Shown in pieces: positions 25,815 through 35,498 of a stretch of DNA of 64,000 bases. This DNA is from Cellvibrio sp. pealriver. GTDB lineage: Bacteria; Pseudomonadota; Gammaproteobacteria; Pseudomonadales; Cellvibrionaceae. Positions within the stretch are counted from its first letter, which is position 1; each line of letters starts with the position of its first letter. Where the stretch lies: NCBI RefSeq assembly GCF_001183545.1, contig NZ_KQ236688.1, positions 262,404-326,403 on the forward strand, in the 5' to 3' direction. Under the pieces are notes generated by a model. It worked only from the letters and a program-made list of their open reading frames with translations, made no database searches and was not told the DNA's origin. The position numbers and the translations under genes are program-made.

Positions 25815-27590
25815 ATGAAAACTCTCTTGCGCCCATCCGCATTTCTCTTAGCCCTAAGTCTCTCGTTTGCCTTCACTGGTTGTTCTGACCCTAACACCGC
25901 TTCAAAACCTGCATCTGCCGTTAGCGCCAGTAGTGCAGCAGCAGAATATTTATCGCTTCCGGTGAATGAAACAGCCAATCAGTGGTGGCACAACGCGATT
26001 TTTTACGAAATCTGGCCGCGCTCTTTTTACGATGCCGATGGCGATGGTAGCGGCGATTTTCAGGGTATGACCAGTAAGCTGGATTATCTAAAAAGTTTGG
26101 GGGTGAATGGCATTTGGTTGACCCCGGTGTTCGAAGCACCCTCGTATCACGGTTACGATTTCCAGGATTTTTATAACGTAGAAGCTGACTATGGCACCAT
26201 GGCCGACTTCGAGCATTTCATCCAGCAAGCGCACGCGCGCGATATGAAAGTCATTCTGGATTTGGTGTTGAATCACATCTCCGATAAACACGAATGGTTT
26301 ATTAAATCGGCCAACAAAGAACCCGGTTACGAAGATTACTTTATTTGGCGCGATGAGCGCCCGCAAAGTGGTTGGGGCCAACCCTGGTCTTCAGAATCCA
26401 ACCCTGCAGCAGTTTGGCATTGGAACGACACACGCAAAGCCTATTACTACGGTGCCTTCGGTGGCAGCCAACCGGATTTAAATCTCACCAAACAAGTGGT
26501 TATTGATGAGTTAAATAAGCTCGCGACTTTCTGGCTTGAAAAAGGTGTTGATGGTTTCCGTTTGGATGCAGTCCGCTATGCGGTGGAAGAGGGCGGTTAT
26601 CCGCTGCAAGCCGATACTCAAGGCACTATCGATTACTGGACTATTTTTTCGCAACATGTGAAATCGATAAAACCCGATGCCATGTTGGTTGCAGAAGCTT
26701 GGGCTGATTTAAAAACAGTTGGTCGCTACCGCAATGAAGGTAAAGGTTTGGATTCAGCGTTCGATTTTGATTTTGGTAATGTGATTATCGACATACTGAA
26801 CCCGGCGGTAAAACAGTCGGCTGATTTTGGCACCTTGGGTAATAGTACGCTGCAACAAAATCGCGAAAATTTATGGGCGAATTTGAATGCGCGTAAAGCG
26901 GCTGCACCACTGCATTATTTTTCGCCTTTCCTGACCAATCACGACCAAAACCGGATTATGTTGTCGCTCAATAATGACTTTGCCAAAGCGAAGATTGCAG
27001 CGAGTTTATTAATGACCACTCCGGGGCCTTTGTATCTTTACTACGGTGAAGAAATTGGTGTATCGCAATACAAAACCGGCGATGATCAATATCGCCGCGC
27101 GATTATGCAGTGGAGCGAGGAAGATAGCGCGGGTTTTAATAGCTCTGGCGAATTTTGGTTAGATCAAGCCAAATGGTTTCCGTGGATGCAAAACCATCAA
27201 GGCTGGTTTGCCAATTATTGGAAAACCTTGCAGGGCACCGGGGTTTCTGTTGCTGCCCAAGCGCAAGATCCATCATCGCTGCTGAATCATTACAAACGCT
27301 TGATCAGCGTGCGCAACAGCAACCCTGCGTTGCAGTTGCCGGACGAAATTCGTTATTACCCGGTTGATAATAAAGATGTGTGGTTAGTTGAAAATATCGG
27401 CGAAAACTTCAGTGAAAAGAACGGCGAAAAAACCAGTGTGTGGGTGGTAGTGAATTTGAACCCACAGAGTGCGGCTGAGTTTTCCGTGCCTGATAATTTA
27501 CGTGGTGAGCGCACTGAGCAGGTTACTGGTGAGAAAATCAATGTGGGTGAACGTGTTAGTGTGCCTGCAGCTGGGGTAATGATTTTTTAA
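25815..27590 (+). CDS. Alpha-amylase family glycosidase (GH13), lipoprotein
   Basis: 591 residues. The N-terminus has a signal ending in FTGC, a lipobox, so the enzyme is anchored outside the inner membrane. The GH13 barrel begins WWHNAIFYEIWPRSFYDADG, where DGDGSGDFQG resembles the calcium loop of oligo-1,6-glucosidase and trehalose synthase relatives. Conserved regions: DLVLNHISDKH (I), GFRLDAVRY with nucleophile D251 (II), LVAEAW with acid/base E294 (III), FLTNHDQNR with D377 (IV). A C-terminal beta domain ends at GVMIF. It should cleave alpha-glucosidic bonds of starch- or glycogen-derived oligosaccharides. No transporter or regulator neighbours it. Confidence 0.9.
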   Translation: MKTLLRPSAFLLALSLSFAFTGCSDPNTASKPASAVSASSAAAEYLSLPVNETANQWWHNAIFYEIWPRSFYDADGDGSGDFQGMTSKLDYLKSLGVNGIWLTPVFEAPSYHGYDFQDFYNVEADYGTMADFEHFIQQAHARDMKVILDLVLNHISDKHEWFIKSANKEPGYEDYFIWRDERPQSGWGQPWSSESNPAAVWHWNDTRKAYYYGAFGGSQPDLNLTKQVVIDELNKLATFWLEKGVDGFRLDAVRYAVEEGGYPLQADTQGTIDYWTIFSQHVKSIKPDAMLVAEAWADLKTVGRYRNEGKGLDSAFDFDFGNVIIDILNPAVKQSADFGTLGNSTLQQNRENLWANLNARKAAAPLHYFSPFLTNHDQNRIMLSLNNDFAKAKIAASLLMTTPGPLYLYYGEEIGVSQYKTGDDQYRRAIMQWSEEDSAGFNSSGEFWLDQAKWFPWMQNHQGWFANYWKTLQGTGVSVAAQAQDPSSLLNHYKRLISVRNSNPALQLPDEIRYYPVDNKDVWLVENIGENFSEKNGEKTSVWVVVNLNPQSAAEFSVPDNLRGERTEQVTGEKINVGERVSVPAAGVMIF

Positions 27591-27660
27591 AATTTTAATG
27601 CGGTGCGGTGCGTGTTGGGCATCGCTGCGCTTAGCACCAACCCACCTGTGTGAAGTTATA

Positions 27661-27696
27661 GCAAGGTCATATGTGATGATTTATATATGACCTTGC
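27661..27696. terminator. Inverted repeat between convergent genes
   Basis: GCAAGGTCATAT (27661-27672) and ATATGACCTTGC (27685-27696) form a perfect 12-bp stem with a 12-base loop, located between the GH13 gene and the S46 peptidase gene that converge here. There is no clear T-tract, so a terminator role is inferred from position. Confidence 0.5.
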
Positions 27697-27706
27697 TGAT
27701 AAATGA

Positions 27707-29812
27707 TTATTTCAACTTTAATTCTTTTACCAAGTGGTCGGCTTTATAGACTTTCTTTAATGCTTCTGCCATCGCCGCCGGATGTACCGATACGCTACGG
27801 TTGACTGATTCATCAAAAAAGTAAGCGCCGCCCAGTGAATTAATATTGCCGTCAAAAATTAACCCGACTAATTCCCCTTTCGCGTTGATCAATGGGCTGC
27901 CGGAGTTGCCGCCGATAATATCGTTGGTTGATACCTGATTAAAACGCGCTTTTTTATCGACTTTTTTCTGTGCCGCGCTCCAGCTATCGGCCAGCTTGAA
28001 TGGGTCGTAGCCTGTTGCGCGGTCAAATAATCCGGCCAGCGTAGTAAATGGCGTAACCATTTCTCCTTTTTCTTCCCAGCCGCGAATCACGCCATGCGAC
28101 AAACGCAGCGAAAAAGTTGCATCGGGATACACTTGCGTTCCTTTATATGCAAAGCGAGCCTGCGCCAATTGGCTTGCCGCTGCTTTTTGCACGGGCTCAA
28201 TGTTTTGGTCGTAATCCATGCGTACTTTGCGTGCATAGGTATCGATAACTTTTGCAAGTGCGATTGCGGGGTCATCACTCTTGGCTATTGCATCGGCACC
28301 GCCTTCCCATAATTGTTTACGCAGTGCTGCATCACTTAATTTGCTGTGTGAAACGATGCGTTTGGCCAATGCCTCGGGCGATTCTTTGCCCAAAATATGT
28401 TTGACGACGGGATTATCAACGCCCAATTTTTCACGTAGTTTGCTCAGTGACCATGCCAGTTTCATGGTTTCAAAATCGCTGTATAACGGCGATTCAGCCA
28501 ACAGCCCCGCTTGCACTGCCGGTAAGCTGGCGTTGGAAAATTCGCGCAAGCGTTCATGATCAGGTTTGTTGCGTTCTTCTGCACCGCGAACCAAAGTGCG
28601 CGCCCAGGTAACTTGTTGGGACATAATACCCATGCCCAATTCCAGCATCACATAATCCACATACATATTGCGGAATGTTGTTTGGGTTTGGGTTAAGGTT
28701 TGCCATGGATTGCCATAGGTTTTTGCACGCGTCGCATCGCTTTCAACCCAATTGCGAAATATATATTCCTGTTCGCGTTTTTGCTCCATGACATCGTGTG
28801 ATAACAGTGCCTGAAACATACCGGTACGCGCTTTTAATCCGTTTTCGACCAGAGTCAATTCAGTTTGTGCGATACGTGCTTGCTCGTCGCCCTGATTGGA
28901 ATATTGCAATAATAATCCGCGGTATTCTGCTGCAAATAATAAACGGAACGGCAACACCAGATCCCGTTGGGTTTCCAACTCAGTCATCGTGAGTAAGCGC
29001 TGCGTAGTGCCTGGGTGGCCGAGTGTCATCACCAATTCATTTTCTTTTGCGCCTTTGGTGTTGATTGGAAACCAATCGCGGTTTGCAATGGGCTTGCCGT
29101 CTTCATAGACACGCAGTAACGCCATATCCAGGTTGTAACGTGGGAAATTAAAATTATCCGGATCTCCACCAAAAAATCCGGATGCATATTCCGGTGTAAA
29201 TACCAAACGCACATCCTGATAGCGCGAATACTGATACACATAATATTGGCCGCCGCCGTACAGCTCGACAATATCGCAGCGGCGTTTGTTACCGGCATCA
29301 GCCATACACTCTTTTTCAATGGATGACTGCTCGGCTTTTTTTGCGTCGCTGAATGCTTTTCCGCTCAATCCTGCCAGCGCTTTTTGCATGCGGTCAGTAA
29401 CATTTTTGGTGTGCTCCAAACGATTCACTTCTACGCCGGGGCATTGTTTTTCTTCTGTGTTGTTCCTGGCGAGAAATCCGTTTTTCATAAAATCTTGCGA
29501 TGGGCTGGATAAATCTTCCACGCAATTAATTACACAGTGATGATTGGTCAGTACCAGCCCATTGGCGGATACAAATGAACCCGAGCAACCACCGGCAAGG
29601 CGCACAGCACTGCGCATGCTCTTATCAATCCAGGCAGCAGAGGGTTTGAAACCGTAGCGTTGTTCCAGATCAGCATGCGGCAAATTGTCCAAGGTCCACA
29701 TCCCTTCGGCGGCAATACCCGGCAGTGAAACGCACAGACTGCTTGCCAACAAAAACGCCCTTGTTGAAACTGTTGTTCTCATTCTCTTCGCACGCTTGAT
29801 TGCACTGTGCAT
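27707..29812 (-). CDS. S46-family dipeptidyl-peptidase (DPP7/DPP11-like)
   Basis: 701 residues with GGAG seven bases before ATG at 29812 and a signal peptide ending near residue 35 (LPGIAA). The chymotrypsin-like S46 motifs are present: SFVSANGLVLTNHHC with the catalytic His at about residue 91-92, NFPRYNLDMALLRVYE in the Asp region, and IIGGNSGSPLINAKG with nucleophile S637. Position +18 from this Ser is Gly (G655), as in DPP7, whereas DPP11 carries Arg there; this suggests preference for hydrophobic rather than acidic residues at P1. The enzyme would trim dipeptides from peptides in the periplasm. Confidence 0.9.
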   Translation of the reverse strand: MHSAIKRAKRMRTTVSTRAFLLASSLCVSLPGIAAEGMWTLDNLPHADLEQRYGFKPSAAWIDKSMRSAVRLAGGCSGSFVSANGLVLTNHHCVINCVEDLSSPSQDFMKNGFLARNNTEEKQCPGVEVNRLEHTKNVTDRMQKALAGLSGKAFSDAKKAEQSSIEKECMADAGNKRRCDIVELYGGGQYYVYQYSRYQDVRLVFTPEYASGFFGGDPDNFNFPRYNLDMALLRVYEDGKPIANRDWFPINTKGAKENELVMTLGHPGTTQRLLTMTELETQRDLVLPFRLLFAAEYRGLLLQYSNQGDEQARIAQTELTLVENGLKARTGMFQALLSHDVMEQKREQEYIFRNWVESDATRAKTYGNPWQTLTQTQTTFRNMYVDYVMLELGMGIMSQQVTWARTLVRGAEERNKPDHERLREFSNASLPAVQAGLLAESPLYSDFETMKLAWSLSKLREKLGVDNPVVKHILGKESPEALAKRIVSHSKLSDAALRKQLWEGGADAIAKSDDPAIALAKVIDTYARKVRMDYDQNIEPVQKAAASQLAQARFAYKGTQVYPDATFSLRLSHGVIRGWEEKGEMVTPFTTLAGLFDRATGYDPFKLADSWSAAQKKVDKKARFNQVSTNDIIGGNSGSPLINAKGELVGLIFDGNINSLGGAYFFDESVNRSVSVHPAAMAEALKKVYKADHLVKELKLK

Positions 29813-29894
29813 CAGTCATCTCCTGTGAATGTATTTACGTGGGTTGTGGGAGTGTAAACCAGTATGCAAAACGCGGCTACGCACCCGGTTCGTA

Positions 29895-31058
29895 TTACTC
29901 TTTCAATGCACCGGCCGGTACCTGGGCGGTTTTATTGTTGGAGGGAAACCAGCGTGTCCGTAAATTCATGAACGGTGTTTCAACCAACCTAAATAGCAAC
30001 CAACCGCCTATGGTGCTTATCAAGACAATAATGCCCATACCCAGATAACCATCGGTGTTGATGCCGAGGTTTTTAACGGGATCTTCCAATAATTGGTAGA
30101 GTGGTTTGTGGATTAAATAAATAGCATAAGACCAGAGTGCGAGGCTGGCAGCGCCAGAAATTTTTTGGCGGTAGAGCCAGCAGCAAGGCGAGAGCGCTGC
30201 CATTACCAGCAAGGCAAAGCTGATGGCCAAGAGCGAATAGCCAATGACGGGAGTCCATGTGCTAGTGCCTGTCTCTTGGGTATAGGCCAGATTTAAAAAT
30301 ACATAAAACACCCAACCGCATCCCGCCAACCCAGCCACAAAAAAAGCGTTGCCATAACGAAGTAGTTTTTCATATCGGGAAGGGTGATAGTTTTTTAGCA
30401 GCGCGATGGCGATACCCGGCAGCAATTCATCAAATCGCGAATAACTGGGATAGTAAATGAATTCGTAATAATCTTTGCCCGTTATCTGGGGTCCGCCATG
30501 TGCATTGAGCATATAGGCGCGTATCAGTATTGCCGCGATAAAGCCTGCGATAATAATGACCCACATGCGTACCGGGTTTGCGTCACGGGCGAGCGCTAGC
30601 ATACACACCAAGGGAAACAACAAATAAAATTGCTCTTCAACGCAGAGCGACCATGAATGGGTAAAGGTTTCCATTGGCCGCATATCAAGATTTTGCGTAA
30701 ACGTCAGGAATTGCCACAGCGGCGCTGTATAAGTAGGGCTTAATAACGCGGGCAAGAGCAAGTACAGCGCAAGCACAACATAATAATTGGGCAATGTGCG
30801 CAACAAACGTCGCGCATAGAAATGTTTAAGTGAAAAGTTTTCTTTTTTTGCATAAGCGCGGAGTATTTGTTCGCCAATCAAATAACCGCTTAATACAAAA
30901 AACAAATCCACACCCACCCAGCCAATTCGGGTGATAAAACCGAATAACAGTTCATTGCTTACAACAACGCGGTAGTGATAGATCAGCACCAAAATAATAG
31001 CGAGTGCTCTTAATGTGTCCAAGCCATAGAGGCGGGTACTACTGATTTTATTGTCCAT
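29895..31058 (-). CDS. Acyltransferase 3 (OafA-like) membrane O-acyltransferase
   Basis: 387 residues, about ten membrane helices. The N-terminus RLYGLDTLRALAIILVLIYH contains the conserved R-A-x(10)-H-type pattern of acyltransferase-3 proteins, followed by GWVGVDLFFVLSGYLIGEQI and the RRLLRTLPNYYVVL segment; HSWSLCVEEQFYLLFPL is another hallmark. Such enzymes acetylate or acylate cell-surface or periplasmic glycans. There is no SGNH domain. No polysaccharide cluster surrounds it, so its acceptor is unknown. Intergenic DNA between this gene and ggt (31059-31270) holds no convincing gene. Confidence 0.88.
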   Translation of the reverse strand: MDNKISSTRLYGLDTLRALAIILVLIYHYRVVVSNELLFGFITRIGWVGVDLFFVLSGYLIGEQILRAYAKKENFSLKHFYARRLLRTLPNYYVVLALYLLLPALLSPTYTAPLWQFLTFTQNLDMRPMETFTHSWSLCVEEQFYLLFPLVCMLALARDANPVRMWVIIIAGFIAAILIRAYMLNAHGGPQITGKDYYEFIYYPSYSRFDELLPGIAIALLKNYHPSRYEKLLRYGNAFFVAGLAGCGWVFYVFLNLAYTQETGTSTWTPVIGYSLLAISFALLVMAALSPCCWLYRQKISGAASLALWSYAIYLIHKPLYQLLEDPVKNLGINTDGYLGMGIIVLISTIGGWLLFRLVETPFMNLRTRWFPSNNKTAQVPAGALKE

Positions 31059-31270
31059 GTTTTTATACTTAACTCGTTAACGGATTTTTTATGACTTGCT
31101 TTTTCCCTGATAATTCCATCTTGCGAGCATTGTTTGGAGCGATTGGATAATCGCCTGCTTCAATCACCTGCTTTAAGCGCAGATCGCTCGCTTTCCATGA
31201 TAAGTTTGTATTACTCGCCTCATTTGTATTAAGGTTCAGGCAATTATTATTCACAACAGCGGTTATTGAA

Positions 31271-32962
31271 ATGAAAAAAATCGTTTTAGCATTGAGTGTA
31301 TGCTGTATCGCACTGGTGGCGCATGCCGAGCTTCCGGGAGCGGACTACGCCCAAGTGAGCCCCGACGGCAAAGTCGCGGTTGCCAGTGTTAACCCGGAGG
31401 CAACCCGTATTGCTATGGAGGTGGTCAAGCGTGGTGGTAATGCGGTTGATGCGGCTATTTCGGTAGCTTTTGCACTGGGTGTGGTTGATGGCCACAACTC
31501 GGGTATCGGTGGTGGCTGTTTTATTCTGGTGCGCTTGGCTGATGGCCGCATATTGGCGATTGATGGGCGCGAGATGGCCCCCGCTGCGGCAACGCGCGAT
31601 ATGTATATTGTAAATGGTAAGGCCGATCCTGAACTGAGCCGCACAGGCGCTTTAGCGGTGGGTATTCCCGGTTCAGTTGCCGCACTGGATAAATTACAAA
31701 AGCTGGGCGGAAAATTAACGTTTCGCGATGTTATTTTGCCTTCCGCTGAATTAGCGGAAAAAGGATTTCCTATTTCACCTGCACTGGCTGAACGCATGGC
31801 CGCAACAGCGGATAATTTGGCAAAATTTCCTGCCAGTGCTGCTATTTATTTGGATAAAAATAATCAACCGCTACCGGCGTTTTCAATACTGCAACAAAAA
31901 GATCTGGCGGTGACTTATCGGGCAATCGCCAAACAGGGGCCTCGTTATTTTTACCATGGCGATTTTGCAAAAAAAACCGGACGCTGGATGGCTGCCAACG
32001 GCGGTGTCGTCACGGATAAAGATTTCGCCAACTATCAGGTAAAAATGCGCAAGCCTATTGTGTCTGAATTTGCGGGCTACACTCTCTATGGTTTTCCACC
32101 GCCCAGTTCTGGTGGTGTTCACGTTGCACAAATTTTAAATATTCTTGAACAATTTGATTTGGATGCGCTGGCACCGGCAGAGCGCTATCACTTAATTGCA
32201 GAGGCAATGAAGTTTGCGTTTGCTGATCGCGCACATTGGTTGGGCGACAGTGATTTTACCAAAGTGCCATTGAGCTTGGCGGATAAACGCTATGCACAAA
32301 CGATCGCGAAAAAAATTAGCTTGGAAAAAACCACTGCCGATATTGCACATGGCAACCCTGATGTAGACATCCAACATTTAATGAATAAACACACTACACA
32401 TATCGCTGCTGCCGATATGGACGGTAATTGGGTGGCGATCACCTCAACCGTCAATACCAGCTTTGGTAGCAAAGTGGTTATTCCCGGAACCGGTGTGGTG
32501 TTAAATAATCAGATGGATGATTTTTCTGCACAAGTTGGTGCGGCTAACGCGTTTGGTTTGGTGGGATCAGATGCAAATGCCGTTGCTGCAAAAAAGCGCC
32601 CGCTATCCAGTATGAGCCCGACATTGGTATTTAAAAACAATGAGCCGGTCATGACTCTGGGGGCAGCAGGTGGGCCTACGATTATTTCGCAAGTGGTACA
32701 AACGTTATTGTATTCGCTTAACGATTCAATGCCGGTTGAAAAAGCCATGGCACAAGCGCGTATTCATCAACAGTGGAATCCCAATGTGTTATTTGTAGAG
32801 GCGGCTATGCCCGTTGAAATCCAACAAGCACTTCAGAAAAAAGGTCATGATTTAAAAATATGGCCAAGCATGGGTGCATCGCAAGCGATTCAATTACGGG
32901 ATGGAAAATTAGTTCCAGTTGCTGAACCGCGTGTGATTTTACAAAACCAAAAGAAAAATTGA
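31271..32962 (+). CDS. ggt: Gamma-glutamyltransferase precursor
   Basis: 563 residues with a signal peptide (IVLALSVCCIALVAHA). The proenzyme self-cleaves before the first Thr of HTTHIAAAD; by alignment with the E. coli small-subunit start TTH this is T375, giving a large subunit of about 350 and a small subunit of about 190 residues. Other family marks are GGNAVDAAISVAFALGVV, GHNSGIGGGCF, GTGVVLNNQMDDFS and KRPLSSMSPTLVF. It transfers or hydrolyses the gamma-glutamyl group of glutathione and related peptides in the periplasm. Monocistronic, divergent from the acyltransferase gene. Confidence 0.93.
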   Translation: MKKIVLALSVCCIALVAHAELPGADYAQVSPDGKVAVASVNPEATRIAMEVVKRGGNAVDAAISVAFALGVVDGHNSGIGGGCFILVRLADGRILAIDGREMAPAAATRDMYIVNGKADPELSRTGALAVGIPGSVAALDKLQKLGGKLTFRDVILPSAELAEKGFPISPALAERMAATADNLAKFPASAAIYLDKNNQPLPAFSILQQKDLAVTYRAIAKQGPRYFYHGDFAKKTGRWMAANGGVVTDKDFANYQVKMRKPIVSEFAGYTLYGFPPPSSGGVHVAQILNILEQFDLDALAPAERYHLIAEAMKFAFADRAHWLGDSDFTKVPLSLADKRYAQTIAKKISLEKTTADIAHGNPDVDIQHLMNKHTTHIAAADMDGNWVAITSTVNTSFGSKVVIPGTGVVLNNQMDDFSAQVGAANAFGLVGSDANAVAAKKRPLSSMSPTLVFKNNEPVMTLGAAGGPTIISQVVQTLLYSLNDSMPVEKAMAQARIHQQWNPNVLFVEAAMPVEIQQALQKKGHDLKIWPSMGASQAIQLRDGKLVPVAEPRVILQNQKKN

Positions 32963-33008
32963 CCTGCGCATTAACCATAGTGAATCGCTGATAACAGATG
33001 GGGCAAGG

Positions 33009-33884
33009 TTAGTTTTTTCGTGAAAATAATTCCTGTTCAATCACGTGCAATAACTGTTTATAGCCTGCGCTAAGTGTTTTTCGCACTTGGCGCACATCCA
33101 CATAATAGGCGGCACGTTTTCCGTGATACTCCACAGTCGGGCCGATCGGTGTGAAATGAATGCCTACAAATCCAAGGCTACGCGCAAGCCTTGGTTCCAT
33201 CATCACGAATACATGATGCAGTCTGCTTTTGTAACAAATGGCAATCGCCGATAAATATAAACTGATAGCGATATAAGGGAAGAAACGTAATTCTTGCGTA
33301 GAAAATGTGTGCTCGTTAATAACCCCGGTTGCACTTCCTTCAATTTGGTCTGTTTGGCGTTTGCGAAATGTGGCGGGTACAGCAAGGCGCGATATTTCGC
33401 AAATTTGGTGCGGTAAAAAATAGCGCGGCGTTAAGTGTTCGTGCGTTATCGCATGGGCGCAATAGGCTTCAATGGGTAACAGCTCTTGTGTGTGGCTGCT
33501 GGTAATGACCCGTAACGTGCCTGCCATTGTGTTGGTGCTTACGTGACGAATAAAACAGTGTAATGAATGCGCATCAAAACTATCTTGTTCCAGCTGTTGT
33601 GCATTGGTTTCTTCAAAATGCAATTCTTCACAGTACACCTGATGCCGCAATGCGTAGACTTCTTGTTTGAGCTCTGCTGATCTTGCAATGCCGGGAATCA
33701 AATAATTAGAAAAATGTTGTGCGATAAGCAGTGCTTGGTCGCTAGCAAGAGCGGCTGCGCTTTGTTTGGATTCGGGGTTGGAGTGCGGAGCGTGTTGTGA
33801 TGCCTTGTGTTCGCGATTGTGTGTAGGCGTTGTGGTAGTGGAGTGTGTAACGGGTGAAGAACGCTCACCAGAGGGCTGTTTCAT
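33009..33884 (-). CDS. PEP-CTERM/exosortase-associated acyltransferase (GNAT fold)
   Basis: 291 residues with AAGGA before ATG. The first 50 residues are His/Ser/Thr rich and likely disordered. The rest fits the exosortase-system acyltransferase group, distant relatives of autoinducer synthases: ELKQEVYALRHQVYCEELHFE, HCFIRHVSTNTMAGTLRVIT, LLPIEAYCAHAI, CEISRLAVPATFRKRQTD and GIHFTPIGPTVEYHGKRAAYYV. In other genomes such genes sit near exosortase and PEP-CTERM loci and may acylate an amino or peptidoglycan-linked substrate; their reaction is unproven. Here no exosortase or PEP-CTERM protein lies in the window. Confidence 0.72.
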   Translation of the reverse strand: MKQPSGERSSPVTHSTTTTPTHNREHKASQHAPHSNPESKQSAAALASDQALLIAQHFSNYLIPGIARSAELKQEVYALRHQVYCEELHFEETNAQQLEQDSFDAHSLHCFIRHVSTNTMAGTLRVITSSHTQELLPIEAYCAHAITHEHLTPRYFLPHQICEISRLAVPATFRKRQTDQIEGSATGVINEHTFSTQELRFFPYIAISLYLSAIAICYKSRLHHVFVMMEPRLARSLGFVGIHFTPIGPTVEYHGKRAAYYVDVRQVRKTLSAGYKQLLHVIEQELFSRKN

Positions 33885-34048
33885 AAAAAATCCTTATGCA
33901 TGTATCCAACAATGATCTTCTTTAGTCTAGAACCTGTCCTGTGTTTTGGCTCGACCAATTTATTCTATAGACCGTGCTGCATATGCAAAGTTTTTTGTTT
34001 TATGAAATCCACTCGACTGTATTGTTTTGATGACGGAGTCTGTTTTGG

Positions 34049-34086
34049 TAACGGCAGTATCGCTCCGATAAGCTTTACTGCCGTTA
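34049..34086 (-). terminator. Hairpin downstream of the zinc-cassette lipoprotein
   Basis: TAACGGCAGTA (34049-34059) and TACTGCCGTTA (34076-34086) form an 11-bp perfect stem 29 bp past the stop of the leftward lipoprotein gene. The T-tract is poor. The 230-bp gap 33885-34114 otherwise shows no gene I can support. Confidence 0.5.
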
Positions 34087-34114
34087 ATATCAAACGCTCA
34101 TAATGGTTTGAATG

Positions 34115-35473
34115 TTAGTGATCGTGATCGCCTGCAGGCTCTGCAACACCTAACCAAGTGATTTTATTTGGCACAAAATCCAATTGAATCGTATCGATAA
34201 CCTTTGCTTCATCCAAATCAATTTGTTTAATTTGGTTGGCGATGGGGTCGCTCACATAAGCGAGATGACCAGGTGTTAATGCCAATTCAAATTTACTGCC
34301 AGCGGGTAAGGCGGCAAGGTTGCTGGTGATGGTTTGCACCTGGCCTATTACACTCCAATCGTCAGCATTCAAAATAGTCAACTTGCCTTGGTTGTCCAGA
34401 ATTACAAACAACTCGCCGTCGCCCGCAAAATCATAGGCAAGCGCAGTAGCGGCTGGTGTCACACTCGCATCAGTCCAGTTAATCGCGGTAATCATATTGG
34501 TGCTGGTATTGACCGCAAAAAATTGCCCCGCTGCAATGCCAACAAACTCGTCTGCAGCGTGATCGCCTAGCAGCGTACCGATACGGGTAGTGCCGGTGAA
34601 ACTGGCGGGGTTGGCAATTTTATGTGCTGCGAATGTTTCACCGGTTTGGGTGATTACCAACACGCCATCGGTACAGCCAAAGGTGATTTGGGTTTCATTT
34701 TGTGCACTGCCGTGCAAGCCTGGGCAGGTTTCGCTGAAGATACTTTCATCAGTAAAGTAACCATTATGTGCACGATAAACCGCCACACGGTCGGGCAGTG
34801 TGCTGGTGGTGGCTGGATCGCGCAGGGTAGAAATCAAATAATCGCCACGCCCCTGTGCTGCACCGTGCATATGGGTAGTGTATTCCAGCAGTGTGCCCGC
34901 TGTATTGTTGGCGATATCTGCTTCGGTAAATACGCCGACGCTCGCGGGTGTTGTGGTTGCAGCATTGCCGTCAAAAAAAATCACGGATTGTTTATCAGTA
35001 CCGGTGAAATGGGTCGGGCGTGATTTGTTGGTGCTGAACTGCATTTGCACGGGTGCTTGTTCATAATCATGCAGGTGATCGCCGTGATCTTCTTGCCATA
35101 GACCGCTATCAATTACATCCACACGGTCAGCGGTGCGTTGCACGACAAAACCATAACGGTTATTCGGGCTAGCGTAGAGTGCCGCAGGGGCTTCACTCAC
35201 AGTCACTTCATGTAAAACAGTTTTTTCATTGATATCGACAACGCTGACTTTTGCCTGATCTTTTATGGAGATCAGTAAGCGCCCCAGGCTCAGTTCTTCG
35301 TCGTGATCGTGGTCGTGATCATCGTCATGGTCATGATCGTCTTCAATAGGAATTGGATCGCGTTCGACAATCTTGGTATCGCCGCCGCCACACGCGGTTA
35401 ATACAACAGGGAGTGTCAGAGCCAGTAACCATGGCGAAATATTTGCCGGAGCTGTTAATAATTTTTTAAACAT
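34115..35473 (-). CDS. AztD-like zinc-binding beta-propeller lipoprotein
   Basis: The start is placed at 35473 because AAAGG lies eight bases upstream; ATGs at 35476 and 35479 are too close to it. The 452-residue protein has a lipobox LTAC (Cys 28) and a His/Asp-rich stretch at about residues 42-58 (HDHDDDHDHDHDEE). A YncE-like propeller follows with the pattern of zinc chaperone AztD: conserved His in QMQFSTNKSRPTHFTG, THMHGAAQGRGDYLISTLRD, and CPGLHGSAQNETQITFGC with a cysteine pair. AztD carries zinc to an ABC binding protein. It lies directly downstream of a Zur-controlled His-rich TonB receptor (25-bp gap), forming a zinc-uptake pair. Confidence 0.75.
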   Translation of the reverse strand: MFKKLLTAPANISPWLLALTLPVVLTACGGGDTKIVERDPIPIEDDHDHDDDHDHDHDEELSLGRLLISIKDQAKVSVVDINEKTVLHEVTVSEAPAALYASPNNRYGFVVQRTADRVDVIDSGLWQEDHGDHLHDYEQAPVQMQFSTNKSRPTHFTGTDKQSVIFFDGNAATTTPASVGVFTEADIANNTAGTLLEYTTHMHGAAQGRGDYLISTLRDPATTSTLPDRVAVYRAHNGYFTDESIFSETCPGLHGSAQNETQITFGCTDGVLVITQTGETFAAHKIANPASFTGTTRIGTLLGDHAADEFVGIAAGQFFAVNTSTNMITAINWTDASVTPAATALAYDFAGDGELFVILDNQGKLTILNADDWSVIGQVQTITSNLAALPAGSKFELALTPGHLAYVSDPIANQIKQIDLDEAKVIDTIQLDFVPNKITWLGVAEPAGDHDH

Positions 35474-35498
35474 CATCATTACCTTTGATTGATAAATA

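Noticed and set aside
31069-31254. 61-residue open frame upstream of ggt, minus strand
   Set aside because: No ribosome-binding site, composition unlike nearby proteins, and it fills the promoter region of ggt; treated as chance.
33900-34103. 67-residue open frame on the plus strand
   Set aside because: It overlaps the hairpin at 34049-34086 and has no start signal or family resemblance.
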